From Hyphomicrobiales bacterium (GTDB taxonomy: Bacteria; Pseudomonadota; Alphaproteobacteria; Rhizobiales; Rhizobiaceae): 64,000 nucleotides of DNA. The translations under genes were made by a program, and so were the position numbers. The notes under the pieces are model-generated. The model had not been told where the DNA came from and ran no database searches. It saw nothing but the letters and a program-made list of their open reading frames with translations. Below are positions 44,905-54,314 of this stretch, in pieces (position 1 is the first letter of the stretch; each line of letters starts with the position of its first letter). The DNA is taken from contig UCII01000034.1 of the NCBI GenBank assembly GCA_900472485.1, positions 158,402-222,401 of the forward strand, read 5' to 3'.

Positions 44905-45667
44905 GGGAAGGACAGAGCGCTTGCGCGACCGATTGCTTGAGACCGGAAAATCAGAGGGAAAATCGCGCACGAGCCACGCTCAGGTGGTCGATGAGCTGGG
45001 CAAGGCGATCGTCTCTGGAGCTTTTCCGATCGGAAGCATTCTTCCCGGCGACAGCGAGCTTCTGCAACGGTTCAAGGTGTCCCGCACTGTCCTGCGTGAG
45101 AGTATGAAGACTTTGGCCGCAAAGGGGCTGGTGGTGCCGCGCGCGCGCGTCGGCACGCGCGTCACCGAGAAGATCCATTGGAACATGTTCGACAACGAAG
45201 TGCTCAACTGGCATTTCGAAAGCGGCGTCAACCAGGAGTTCCTTCTCCATCTTTATGATATACGCATGGCATTCGAACCTTTTGCCGCGAGCCTCGTGGC
45301 GGAGAGGGCCAGTCGAGAGGACATCGAACTGCTTCGCAGTCTTGCCGCTGCCATGGCGGCGCCGCATCATACCTCCGATAGCCTCGCGGTCGCCGATCTG
45401 CATTTCCACCTGGCCATTACGGAGGCTTCGCAGAACCCATTCATGCGATCGCTGGGTGGACTTATCGAAGCCGCACTCGTCGGCATGTTTCGCATGAGCG
45501 CACCGCCTTCAACCAATGGCTTCGCCAATATTGCGGATACGCATATGGCCATAGTGGACGCGATAGCGGCGCGTGACGGCCTTTCAGCCCATAAGGCGAT
45601 GGAATTTGTGATCATCGATGGGCGTCAGCATGTCCTCGAAGCTTTCCAGGCTCTCGTCGAGGCCTGA
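44897..45667 (+). CDS. GntR-family regulator (FadR/FCD type) of the sugar importer
   Basis: A 256-residue regulator. The winged helix spans about residues 28-95, with FKVSRTVLRESMKTLAAKGLV as the recognition part. The C-terminal FCD domain has the expected Asp and His pattern (DLHFHLAI and DTHMAI) for metal and ligand binding. It overlaps the second permease gene, so it is probably co-transcribed and controls this importer, with the imported sugar or a product as effector. Candidate operator: 40238-40246. Confidence 0.88.
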   Translation: MSEGRTERLRDRLLETGKSEGKSRTSHAQVVDELGKAIVSGAFPIGSILPGDSELLQRFKVSRTVLRESMKTLAAKGLVVPRARVGTRVTEKIHWNMFDNEVLNWHFESGVNQEFLLHLYDIRMAFEPFAASLVAERASREDIELLRSLAAAMAAPHHTSDSLAVADLHFHLAITEASQNPFMRSLGGLIEAALVGMFRMSAPPSTNGFANIADTHMAIVDAIAARDGLSAHKAMEFVIIDGRQHVLEAFQALVEA

Positions 45668-45769
45668 AGGTCGCCTTGAATTTCGCCGTAGTTCATCGCT
45701 CGACTTGTTGATATGAGGGGAGTCGCCCGGCCCCCGGGCGCCGCTTGACCGTATATCTCGGAGCTTGAA

Positions 45770-47131
45770 ATGGAACGCAGCTGTCTCGCCATCATCCTCG
45801 CCGCCGGCGACAGTACCCGCATGAAGTCATCGATGTCGAAGGTCCTGCATCCGATTGCCGGGCGCCCGATGATCGCCCATGTCATGGATGTGATCTCCAA
45901 GACCGGGATTTCTGCGGCGGCTCTGGTTGTGGGGCGTAATGCGGATGAGGTCAGCGCCGCAGCGTCGATCGGCGGCATAACAGTCGAATCCTATCTTCAG
46001 AAGGAACGGCTCGGCACCGGCCATGCCGTGCTGGCGGCGCGCGAGGCGATTGCCCGTGGCTATGACGACATTATCGTCGCCTACGGAGACGTCCCTTTGC
46101 TGACCGATGTGCCGCTTCGTGCCGCCCGTCAGGGACTGGCCGATGGTAACGACATCGTCGTCATCGGATTTCATACGGAAAATCCCAACGCCTATGGCCG
46201 GTTGCTGGTCAAGGATGGCGAGCTGATCGCCATTCGAGAAGCCAAGGATGCAACCGATGCCGAACTCGCGATAAAATGGTGCAATAGCGGACTGATGGCG
46301 ATCAACGGCCGCAAGGCGCTGGATCTCCTTGATCGCATCGGCAACAACAATGCCAAGGGCGAATATTACCTCACCGATCTCGTCGAGATCGCCCGCTCGC
46401 TGGGCGGCCGCGCCGTTGCGGTCGATGCGCCCGAGGTCGAAATGACCGGCTGCAACAACCGGGCCGAGCTCGCTTTTATCGAGCGCCTCTGGCAGGAGCG
46501 CCGCCGTCAGGAACTGATGCTGTCGGGCGTGACTATGATAGCGCCGGAAACCGTGTTCCTCGCCTATGACACCGTGATCGGCCAGGATGCGCTGATCGAA
46601 CCGAACGTCGTCTTCGGTCCCGGTGCCGTGATCGAGGGTGGCGCGGTCATCCATGCCTTCTCGCATATCGAGGGCGCGCATGTCAGCGCCGGCGCGACGG
46701 TCGGACCCTTTGCGCGGCTGCGTCCGGGCGCGGATCTCGCCGGCGGTGCCAAGGTTGGCAATTTCTGCGAGGTTAAGAATGGCAAGATCGGCGAGGGCGC
46801 CAAGGTCAATCACCTGACCTACATCGGCGATGCGACGATCGGCGCCGGCAGCAATATCGGCGCGGGCACGATCACCTGCAACTATGATGGGGTCAACAAG
46901 CATGAGACGCATATCGGCGCCAATGCTTTCGTCGGGTCCAATTCCTCGCTCGTAGCGCCCATTCGCATCGGCGACGGCGCATATATTGCGTCCGGCAGTG
47001 TCATCACTGATGATGTTCCGGTCGATGCGCTGGCCTTCGGCCGTGCTCGCCAGGAAGTAAAGCCGGGGCGGGCCAAGGTGATCCGCGAACGAGCTCTTGC
47101 CATCAAGGCGGCGAAGAAGGGTGGTCACTAA
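45770..47131 (+). CDS. glmU: Bifunctional GlmU (GlcNAc-1-P uridyltransferase / GlcN-1-P acetyltransferase)
   Basis: A 453-residue enzyme making UDP-GlcNAc for peptidoglycan and lipopolysaccharide. The N-terminal pyrophosphorylase has LAAGDSTRMKSSMSKVLHPI with the nucleotide-binding Gly loop and Lys. The C-terminal half is a left-handed beta-helix of hexapeptide repeats with the NFCEVKNGKIGEGAKVNHL and NYDGVNKHETHIG regions of the acetyltransferase site. Length is normal. A GC-rich 7-bp hairpin (45724-45740) lies between it and the GntR gene. Confidence 0.96.
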   Translation: MERSCLAIILAAGDSTRMKSSMSKVLHPIAGRPMIAHVMDVISKTGISAAALVVGRNADEVSAAASIGGITVESYLQKERLGTGHAVLAAREAIARGYDDIIVAYGDVPLLTDVPLRAARQGLADGNDIVVIGFHTENPNAYGRLLVKDGELIAIREAKDATDAELAIKWCNSGLMAINGRKALDLLDRIGNNNAKGEYYLTDLVEIARSLGGRAVAVDAPEVEMTGCNNRAELAFIERLWQERRRQELMLSGVTMIAPETVFLAYDTVIGQDALIEPNVVFGPGAVIEGGAVIHAFSHIEGAHVSAGATVGPFARLRPGADLAGGAKVGNFCEVKNGKIGEGAKVNHLTYIGDATIGAGSNIGAGTITCNYDGVNKHETHIGANAFVGSNSSLVAPIRIGDGAYIASGSVITDDVPVDALAFGRARQEVKPGRAKVIRERALAIKAAKKGGH

Positions 47132-47149
47132 ACCCTTGGATGATTGACG

Positions 47150-47178
47150 TAACGGTCGGAAATCGAAAGTGACCGTTA
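47150..47178 (+). promoter_or_regulatory. Hairpin between glmU and glmS
   Basis: TAACGGTC (47150-47157) and GACCGTTA (47171-47178) pair perfectly around a 13-base loop and can extend by a G-T and a C-G pair. No T run follows. It may be a weak terminator of glmU or a leader element of glmS. Confidence 0.4.
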
Positions 47179-47247
47179 TGCCAATTGAGAAAATACTAGG
47201 AATGATTAGGACTTGCCCTCATCATCTGAGGCCAGACGGAGAGTTGT

Positions 47248-49074
47248 ATGTGCGGCATTGTTGGGATCGTCGGAACGAAGCCCGTAGCGGATCGCCTGGT
47301 GGATGCACTGCGGCGGCTCGAATATCGTGGCTATGATTCGGCCGGTGTCGCGACGATCCATGACGGTGTGATGGATCGCCGCCGCGCGGAAGGAAAGCTC
47401 TTCAATCTGGAGAAGCGGCTGGAGACGGATCCTCTGCCCGGCACGACAGGTATTGCGCACACGCGCTGGGCAACGCATGGCGTTCCGAATGAAACCAACG
47501 CCCATCCGCATTTCGTCGGAGGCGTTGCCGTCGTCCACAACGGCATCATCGAGAACTTCTCGGAGTTGCGCGAAGAGCTGAAGGCTGAAGGGCAGGAGTT
47601 CGCCTCGCAGACGGATACCGAAGTCGTCGCCCATCTATTGGCGAAATACGTTCGCGAAGGCCTGGACCCACGTTCGGCCGTGCTGAAAATGCTGAACCGC
47701 GTGACGGGCGCCTATGCATTGGCCGTGATGTTCCAGAGCGATCCCGGCACGCTGATGGCGGCTCGTTCCGGCCCGCCGCTTGCCGTTGGTTATGGCAAGG
47801 GCGAGATGTTCCTCGGCTCGGATGCCATCGCGCTTGCACCTTTTACCAACGAGATCACCTATTTGGTCGATGGTGACTGCGCGATTGTCACGCATGCCGG
47901 AGCGATCATTCTTGATTTCAACGGCAACGAAGTGAACAGGCCGCGGCAGATTTCGCAGGCGACCGCCTATGTGGTCGACAAGGGCAATCATCGTCACTTC
48001 ATGGAAAAGGAAATCTACGAACAGCCAGAGGTCATCTCCCATGCGCTGAGCCATTACGTCGATTTCGCCAGCCATCGCGTGCGCCCGGACGTCTCGACGA
48101 TCGATTTCGGCGGCGTATCCGGCCTCGCGATATCAGCCTGCGGCACCGCTTATCTTGCGGGCTTGGTGGGTAAATACTGGTTCGAGCGCTACGCGCGGCT
48201 GCCGGTCGAAATCGATGTTGCCTCCGAGTTCCGTTATCGCGAAATGCCACTGTCGCCGTCTCAGGCGGCGCTGTTCATTTCCCAATCCGGCGAAACCGCG
48301 GATACCTTGGCTTCGCTGCGCTACTGCCGGGACAATGGCCTGAAGATCGGTGCCGTGGTCAACGTCAGGGAATCGACTATCGCGCGTGAATCCGACGCGG
48401 TATTTCCGATCCTGGCCGGTCCCGAGATCGGCGTTGCCTCTACGAAGGCTTTCACCTGTCAGCTTGCTGTTCTGGCATCGCTCGCGATCGGAGCAGGCGT
48501 TGCTCGCGGCACGGTCAGTGCCAAGGATGAGGAAGAGATGGTGCGCCATCTCGTCGAAATGCCGCGTATCATGGCGAATGTCCTGAACATCATCCAGCCG
48601 CAGATGGAAAGCCTGTCGCGCGAGATCTCGAAGTTCAAGGATGTGCTCTATCTCGGCCGCGGCACCAGCTTCCCGCTCGCCATGGAAGGCGCGCTGAAGT
48701 TGAAGGAAATCTCCTATATCCACGCCGAAGGCTATGCGGCCGGCGAATTGAAACATGGGCCGATCGCGCTGATCGACGAGAACATGCCCGTCATCGTCAT
48801 CGCTCCGCATGACCGCTTCTTCGACAAGACCGTTTCCAACATGCAGGAAGTGGCGGCGCGCGGCGGCCGAATCATCTTCATCACGGATGAGCTTGGCGCG
48901 GCAGCCTCGACATTGCCGACCATGGCAACGATCACCTTGCCAGTCGTTGACGAGATCATCGCGCCGATCATATTTTCGCTGCCGATTCAATTGCTTGCCT
49001 ATCATACGGCTGTCTTCATGGGCACGGACGTCGATCAGCCGCGCAATCTCGCCAAATCGGTCACCGTGGAATAG
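47248..49074 (+). CDS. glmS: Glutamine-fructose-6-phosphate aminotransferase (isomerizing)
   Basis: A 608-residue enzyme that makes glucosamine 6-phosphate, the first step to UDP-GlcNAc. The N-terminal glutaminase starts with Met-Cys-Gly, so Cys2 is the nucleophile; TRWATHG and NGIIENF follow. The isomerase half has two SIS domains, with SQSGETADT and STKAFTCQ in the first. The C-terminus ends in KSVTVE as expected. It lies 116 bases after glmU; no ribozyme or small-RNA site can be recognised in the leader. Confidence 0.97.
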   Translation: MCGIVGIVGTKPVADRLVDALRRLEYRGYDSAGVATIHDGVMDRRRAEGKLFNLEKRLETDPLPGTTGIAHTRWATHGVPNETNAHPHFVGGVAVVHNGIIENFSELREELKAEGQEFASQTDTEVVAHLLAKYVREGLDPRSAVLKMLNRVTGAYALAVMFQSDPGTLMAARSGPPLAVGYGKGEMFLGSDAIALAPFTNEITYLVDGDCAIVTHAGAIILDFNGNEVNRPRQISQATAYVVDKGNHRHFMEKEIYEQPEVISHALSHYVDFASHRVRPDVSTIDFGGVSGLAISACGTAYLAGLVGKYWFERYARLPVEIDVASEFRYREMPLSPSQAALFISQSGETADTLASLRYCRDNGLKIGAVVNVRESTIARESDAVFPILAGPEIGVASTKAFTCQLAVLASLAIGAGVARGTVSAKDEEEMVRHLVEMPRIMANVLNIIQPQMESLSREISKFKDVLYLGRGTSFPLAMEGALKLKEISYIHAEGYAAGELKHGPIALIDENMPVIVIAPHDRFFDKTVSNMQEVAARGGRIIFITDELGAAASTLPTMATITLPVVDEIIAPIIFSLPIQLLAYHTAVFMGTDVDQPRNLAKSVTVE

Positions 49075-49250
49075 GGCAGCTTCCGTCCCGCGTTTGCCGT
49101 CACGTCGTCGTGAGCCGGGTGTTTGTTCGGCTCGCAGACGCGGCTGGCGGGTTGTATGCCGCGCTGATTTCTGGCACGATTCCTATACTGAGAGGTGGGG
49201 AGGATTTGCCTGAAAGCAGTAGGCGGCGGAACGGAGTTTTCGAGCGGCGA

Positions 49251-49952
49251 ATGACTGAAAAACTCATCAAAATGTCCGTGACCACGCGGATCAGAAACAA
49301 CTTCCTGGCCGGCCTGATCATTTGCGCTCCGATCGCTATCACGCTCTGGCTGACCTGGTCCGTCGTTCATTGGGCCGATAGCTGGGTTCGCCCCTATATT
49401 CCCGCGCGCTACGATCCCGAGAGCTATCTGAACTTCGCCGTACCCGGTACCGGCCTGGTGATCGCGATGATCTTCATCACGATTGTCGGCTTTCTGGCCA
49501 AGAACCTGATCGGTCAGAGCATCGTCCGCTTCGGCGAGTCGATCGTCAATCGCGTGCCGCTGGTGCGTACGATTTACAAGAGCGTCAAGCAGATCTTCGA
49601 AACGGTGCTGAAAGAGCAGGGCACCTCGTTCAAAAAGGTCGGGCTGATCGAGTATCCGAGTCCCGGCCTCTGGTCCATGGTCTTCATATCGACAGATGCC
49701 AAGGGCGAGATCGCCTCGAAATTCAACGCCATGGGGCAGGACATGGTGGCGGTCTTCCTGCCGCCGACGCCCGTGCCGACAGCTGGCTTCCTTGTCTTCG
49801 TTCCGCGCGAAAAGATCACCGTGCTCGATATGAGCCCGGAGGATGGCGCCAAGCTGCTGATCTCGGGCGGCCTTGTGTCGCCCGAATTCAAGGAAGAACT
49901 GGTGGCAACGAAGAGCTTGCGTCCGCCGGTTCCGATGAAATCTTTGAGCTAA
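49251..49952 (+). CDS. DUF502 family membrane protein
   Basis: A 233-residue protein with two N-terminal membrane helices (about residues 18-42 and 65-90) and a C-terminal soluble beta-rich part. LVRTIYKSVKQIFETVL and PTPVPTAGFLVFVPREKI are the DUF502 signatures. The function of the family is unknown. The frame is open from 49110, but ATG 49251 gives the family start. The ribosome-binding site is weak. Confidence 0.85.
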   Translation: MTEKLIKMSVTTRIRNNFLAGLIICAPIAITLWLTWSVVHWADSWVRPYIPARYDPESYLNFAVPGTGLVIAMIFITIVGFLAKNLIGQSIVRFGESIVNRVPLVRTIYKSVKQIFETVLKEQGTSFKKVGLIEYPSPGLWSMVFISTDAKGEIASKFNAMGQDMVAVFLPPTPVPTAGFLVFVPREKITVLDMSPEDGAKLLISGGLVSPEFKEELVATKSLRPPVPMKSLS

Positions 49953-50181
49953 ATTGCTCATCTTCCAATGGTTGGATCAATAGCTTCGCGTTTTGCGCGA
50001 ACTGTCATGCCTCTATCATATTGACACCTTAGATCGTCAGTCGGGGCAGATAATCGCATGTATCTCAGCATCGAATGTTCGGGGCACGGGCACCGAGCTG
50101 CGGTTCTTCAACGCGGTCCGCAAACAGGCGGGAGATGGATGTCGTTGCCTCCACAAAGGTTTTTATCAGGAGGATATTGTC

Positions 50182-51678
50182 TTGAGATATATGCGTTCGA
50201 AGAGCTTGCCGCTGCTGTCGGTGGCGCTTGCCACATTTGTTTTCACGGCGCCGATGCTGGCGCTGGCGGATAATTCCGTGACGGTTGAAGGTGTGACGCT
50301 GGTCAATAAGGGCCGCGTCGCCATCGGCCGTATCCCGGCCAATGCGCGCGACAAGTTCGGTGAAACCTTCGGTTCCGGTTCGGGCATGTCGATCGATGCC
50401 AAGAGTTGGGTTCGCAACGCCGACGGCACCTACAAGGGCTCGCTGTGGCTGCTGCCGGACCGCGGCTATAATGTCGCCGGCACCACGGATTACCGCGGGC
50501 GTCTTAACACCATCGATATCAAGCTGACGCCGCTTGCTCCCGGCGCAACGCCGCCAGCCGGTAAGGAACAGGAGGGCCTCGAAGCCAAGCTCGCGGATAC
50601 GCTGCTGTTGAAGGACAACAAGGGCAACGAAACCACCGGCCTTGACCCAGCCAACGGCGTTCGCCAGGCGGAAGGCGGTATGCCGCTTTTGCCGCAAGCA
50701 CCGAACGGCAAGATCTCGCTCGATAACGAAGCCATTGCCCGGCTGCCGGATGGTTCGATGTTCATCAGCGATGAATACGGTCCCTATATTTACCGCTTCT
50801 CGGCGGATGGGCTGATGATCTCGGCCACGGCACCGCCGGCCGCGTTTCTGCCGATCCGCCACGGTGCAGTGAATTTCTCCTCGAACAATCCAGGCCCGGG
50901 CGAAGCCGCTCCGGATCCGAAGGATCCGACGAGCGGGCGCCAAAATAATCAGGGCTTCGAAGGCATGTCCCTGACCCCGGACGGTAAGTTCCTGATCGTC
51001 GTGCTTCAGTCCGCAACCCGCCAGGATGGCGGCGATTCCAGCTCGACCAGGCAGAATACGCGCGCCCTGGTCTATGATGCCGCCGATCCTGCAAATCTGA
51101 AACTGGTGCACGAATATGTCGTGCCTCTGCCGGTCTTCACCAATGACAAGGGCAAGACGGCCGTCGCCGCCCAAAGCGAAATCGTGGCGCTCTCACCGAC
51201 AAGCTTCCTGATGCTGGCGCGCGACAGCAACAATGGCTATGGGCAGAAGGGCGACAAGTCGCTCTATCGCAGCGTTGTAGCTGTCGATGTATCCGGTGCC
51301 ACCGATATTGTCGGCGGCAAGTTCGACGGCGATATGGCCGTCGCGCCGAAGGGTGTTCTCGACCCCTCCGTCAAGCCGGCTGTCCTCAGCCAGTTCATCG
51401 ACATCAACGATAGCGCCGATCTTGCGCGCTTCGGCCTGCACAATGGGGCACCGAACGACCGCAACAATCTCTCGGAAAAATGGGAGGCCATGTCGCTCGT
51501 CAGCGTTCAGGATCCAAAGCTGCCTGACGATTACTTCCTGTTCGTTGCCAATGACAACGACTTCATCACCCAGGATGGTTTTCAGGTCGGCGCTGCATAC
51601 AAGGATGATAGCGGTGCCGATGTCGATACCATGTTCCAGGTATTCCAGGTTACCATTCCCGGTCTCGCCGCAAAGTGA
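50182..51678 (+). CDS. Secreted esterase-like phytase family protein
   Basis: A 498-residue exported protein of the phytase-like esterase (PF13449) type. A signal peptide ends at about ALA-D, residues 28-29. Later blocks LLPDRGYNVAGT, ISDEYGPYIYRF and NQGFEGMSLTPDG are characteristic. I chose TTG 50182 because AGGAGG lies 8 bases upstream; ATG 50191 would remove three residues. The family is beta-propeller-like and its natural substrate is usually unknown, so true phytase activity should not be assumed. Confidence 0.85.
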   Translation: MRYMRSKSLPLLSVALATFVFTAPMLALADNSVTVEGVTLVNKGRVAIGRIPANARDKFGETFGSGSGMSIDAKSWVRNADGTYKGSLWLLPDRGYNVAGTTDYRGRLNTIDIKLTPLAPGATPPAGKEQEGLEAKLADTLLLKDNKGNETTGLDPANGVRQAEGGMPLLPQAPNGKISLDNEAIARLPDGSMFISDEYGPYIYRFSADGLMISATAPPAAFLPIRHGAVNFSSNNPGPGEAAPDPKDPTSGRQNNQGFEGMSLTPDGKFLIVVLQSATRQDGGDSSSTRQNTRALVYDAADPANLKLVHEYVVPLPVFTNDKGKTAVAAQSEIVALSPTSFLMLARDSNNGYGQKGDKSLYRSVVAVDVSGATDIVGGKFDGDMAVAPKGVLDPSVKPAVLSQFIDINDSADLARFGLHNGAPNDRNNLSEKWEAMSLVSVQDPKLPDDYFLFVANDNDFITQDGFQVGAAYKDDSGADVDTMFQVFQVTIPGLAAK

Positions 51679-51689
51679 TCTGATGAAAC

Positions 51690-51720
51690 GCGGATGGACG
51701 CGGTTAACGCGTCCATCCGC
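51690..51720. terminator. Bidirectional terminator hairpin between convergent genes
   Basis: GCGGATGGACGCG (51690-51702) and CGCGTCCATCCGC (51708-51720) form a perfect 13-bp stem with a 5-base loop. It separates the esterase stop (51678) from the recG stop (51721). No long T run is present. Confidence 0.75.
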
Positions 51721-53826
51721 TTACCCCGCTCGCAGGAAGCGGATCGCTTCGTCGCGGCGGAAGAGATAGAGCAGGGTGCGAACCGCTGCGCCGCGCTCGC
51801 TCATAAGCTCTGGATCGCGCTCGATCAGATAGGCGGCATCCTTGCGGGCGATTTCCAGAAGATCGGCATGGGCTTCTAGGCTGGCGATGCGGAAGCCTGG
51901 CGTGCCGGACTGGCGCGTGCCCAGAAGCTCGCCTTCGCCGCGCAGCTTCAAATCCTCCTCGGCAATGCGGAAGCCATCTTCCGTCTCGCGCATGATCGAC
52001 AGCCGTGCATGCCCGGTTTCACCGAGGGGGCCTTTGTAGAGAAGAATACAGGTGGAGGCCTCGTCACCGCGACCGACGCGTCCGCGCAACTGGTGAAGCT
52101 GCGCGAGGCCAAAACGTTCGGCATGTTCGATGACCATGATCGTCGCATCCGGCACATCCACACCCACTTCCACGACTGTGGTGGCAACCAGCAAACGGAT
52201 TTCGCCGTTCTTGAAGGCCATCATCACGGCGTCTTTTTCCGGACCGCTCATTCGCCCGTGGATGAGGCCGATGCCAGGCCCGAGCGCCTTTGTCAGCGTT
52301 TCATGCCGCTCCTCGACCGACATTAAATCGGATTCTTCGGATTCCTCCACAAGTGGGCATATCCAATAGGCTTTTTTTCCTTCGGATAGCGCGCTTTTCA
52401 GGCGCGAAACGATATCGCCGGTTCGCTCGTTCGGGATAGTGATCGTCTGGATCGGCTTTCGGCCTGCCGGCTTTTCAGTGAGCTTGGAAACGTCCATATC
52501 GCCAAAGGCGGCCAGAACCAGCGTTCGTGGGATCGGCGTAGCGGTCATGACGAGCATATGGGGAGAGATACCCTTGGCGGTCAGCCGCAGGCGCTGGTGG
52601 ACACCGAAGCGATGCTGCTCGTCGACGACAGCCAGCATGAGATTGGCATAGGCGACGCTATCCTGAAACAAAGCGTGCGTGCCGATGATGATCTGTGCCT
52701 CGCCGGAAGCGATACGCTCCAGGATCGCATCGCGTTCGCGTCCCTTCGTGCGGCCTGTGAGAACTTCGATGGAAATGTTTGCACTTGCTGCGAATTTTGA
52801 AATAGTAGTGAAGTGCTGTCGAGCAAGGATTTCGGTCGGCGCCATCAGCACGGCCTGACCGCCGCTTTCGATCACGGCGGCAATCGCCATCAGCGCCACC
52901 AGCGTCTTTCCTGCACCGACATCGCCCTGCAGGAGCCGAAGCATACGCTCAGTGCCGGCCATATCTTTGAGAATATCGGCAACCGCATCACGTTGGCTAT
53001 TCGTCATCGAGAAAGGAAGAGATTCCAGTATCTTGTTGCTGATTTCTCCAGTTGCATGCACCGGCTGCCCGGCAACCTTGCGCAACCTTTGGCGCACCAG
53101 GGAAAGTGACAATTGCCCCGCCAGGAATTCGTCATAGGCCAGCCGGCGGCGTGCGGGAGATTGCGGATCGATATCGGCCGCATCTCTCGGCGCATGCAAC
53201 ATGTGGAAGGCATCGGAGATCGAGGGAAACCCCTGCTTCTGCGTCAGAGCGATATCATCCCACTCTGGCAGCTGCGGGATGCGCGGCAGCGCTGCCTCGA
53301 TTGTCTTGCGCAGGAACTTCGGTGTAAGCCCCGCGGTTAGCGGATAGACTGGTTCGACCAGCGGCAAGTTTTCCGCTTCGCTCTCGCGCATGATATAATC
53401 CGGATGCACCATCGACGGTCTGCCGTTGAACCAGTCGACCTTGCCGCTGACGGTAACAGTTTCATCGATCGGCAGCTGCTTTTCGAGCCATTGCGCCTTG
53501 CCGCGAAAGAAGACCAGCGCTAGTTCGCCCGTTTCGTCATGCAGATAGACGCGATAAGGCACGTTGCTGCGCGGGTTGGGCGGCGGCTGATGTCGATCGA
53601 CGCGGCCGGTAATGGTCACGATCGCTCCTTGCGGCGCCCGGGCAATGCCGGGCTGTTCACGCCGGTCGATGATCGAATGCGGCGCATGGAAAATGAGATC
53701 GATGACGCGGCAGTCATCGATGGTTTCCCGATCCAGCAGCTTCACCAGCAGCTCGGATACCTTCGGCCCGACGCCTGATAGCGAGGAGATGGAGGCAAAC
53801 AGCGGATCGAGGATAGCGGGACGCAT
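51721..53826 (-). CDS. recG: ATP-dependent DNA helicase RecG
   Basis: A 701-residue replication-fork reversal helicase. The N-terminal wedge/OB domain is followed by helicase motifs: Walker A GDVGAGKT, DEQHRFG in motif II, TATPIPRT in motif III and QLRGRVGR in motif VI. Length fits alphaproteobacterial RecG. I chose ATG 53826; an upstream in-frame extension to 53856 is not conserved in kind. It diverges from sdhE-mfd, with about 170 bases for both promoters. Confidence 0.96.
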   Translation of the reverse strand: MRPAILDPLFASISSLSGVGPKVSELLVKLLDRETIDDCRVIDLIFHAPHSIIDRREQPGIARAPQGAIVTITGRVDRHQPPPNPRSNVPYRVYLHDETGELALVFFRGKAQWLEKQLPIDETVTVSGKVDWFNGRPSMVHPDYIMRESEAENLPLVEPVYPLTAGLTPKFLRKTIEAALPRIPQLPEWDDIALTQKQGFPSISDAFHMLHAPRDAADIDPQSPARRRLAYDEFLAGQLSLSLVRQRLRKVAGQPVHATGEISNKILESLPFSMTNSQRDAVADILKDMAGTERMLRLLQGDVGAGKTLVALMAIAAVIESGGQAVLMAPTEILARQHFTTISKFAASANISIEVLTGRTKGRERDAILERIASGEAQIIIGTHALFQDSVAYANLMLAVVDEQHRFGVHQRLRLTAKGISPHMLVMTATPIPRTLVLAAFGDMDVSKLTEKPAGRKPIQTITIPNERTGDIVSRLKSALSEGKKAYWICPLVEESEESDLMSVEERHETLTKALGPGIGLIHGRMSGPEKDAVMMAFKNGEIRLLVATTVVEVGVDVPDATIMVIEHAERFGLAQLHQLRGRVGRGDEASTCILLYKGPLGETGHARLSIMRETEDGFRIAEEDLKLRGEGELLGTRQSGTPGFRIASLEAHADLLEIARKDAAYLIERDPELMSERGAAVRTLLYLFRRDEAIRFLRAG

Positions 53827-53999
53827 GGCCGGCAAAATGCGACGGGCAGCGGGCATTTGGCAAGGGGCGACGGAGAACTCGGCCCCATAGAGCCCAACAC
53901 TCCCCGGAAAATTGCATCGCAGGTGCTTTTTTCTGAAAAACCGGTTCCCACCTGTGAGCGCTGGTTTTATAGAGACGCATCAACATAAAGGTGTTTTTG

Positions 54000-54314
54000 A
54001 TGACTGGGCTGACCCTCAGCAGTGCCGATCTCGATCCTCGCCGTCGGCGCATCCTTTTCCGTTGCTGGCATCGCGGCATCCGCGAGATGGATCTGGTCTT
54101 CGGCCAGTTTGCCGATAATGAGCTGCCGGGCCTCGCTGAAGCTGAACTGGATGAGCTCGAGCGCATTATGGCCGAAGAGGACAATGATCTCCTCAAGTGG
54201 TTTCTGGGCAGTCAACCGACGCCGCAGCATCTGCGCACGCCGCTCTTTGAGCGCCTGGCATCCTACAAGCCCGATTTCGAAGAGATCGCCGAAAGGTTCG
54301 GATTAACGAAATGA
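54000..54314 (+). CDS. sdhE: Succinate dehydrogenase assembly factor SdhE
   Basis: A 104-residue protein of the SdhE/Sdh5 (DUF339) family, which promotes covalent flavinylation of SdhA. The RGIREMD motif, corresponding to the conserved RGxxE, is at about residues 25-31, and EDNDLLKWFLG follows. A V-shaped helical bundle is expected. ATG 54000 has AAAGGTG upstream. Its stop overlaps the mfd start as ATGA; the sdhE-mfd pairing is common in rhizobia. Confidence 0.9.
   Translation: MTGLTLSSADLDPRRRRILFRCWHRGIREMDLVFGQFADNELPGLAEAELDELERIMAEEDNDLLKWFLGSQPTPQHLRTPLFERLASYKPDFEEIAERFGLTK

Noticed and set aside
45745..45750. TTGACC just before glmU as a -35 box
   Set aside because: Only 19 bases remain before the start codon, so no -10 box can follow.
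49035..49961. Long minus-strand frame opposite DUF502 and the glmS end
   Set aside because: It is a shadow of two well-supported plus-strand genes and has no family motifs.
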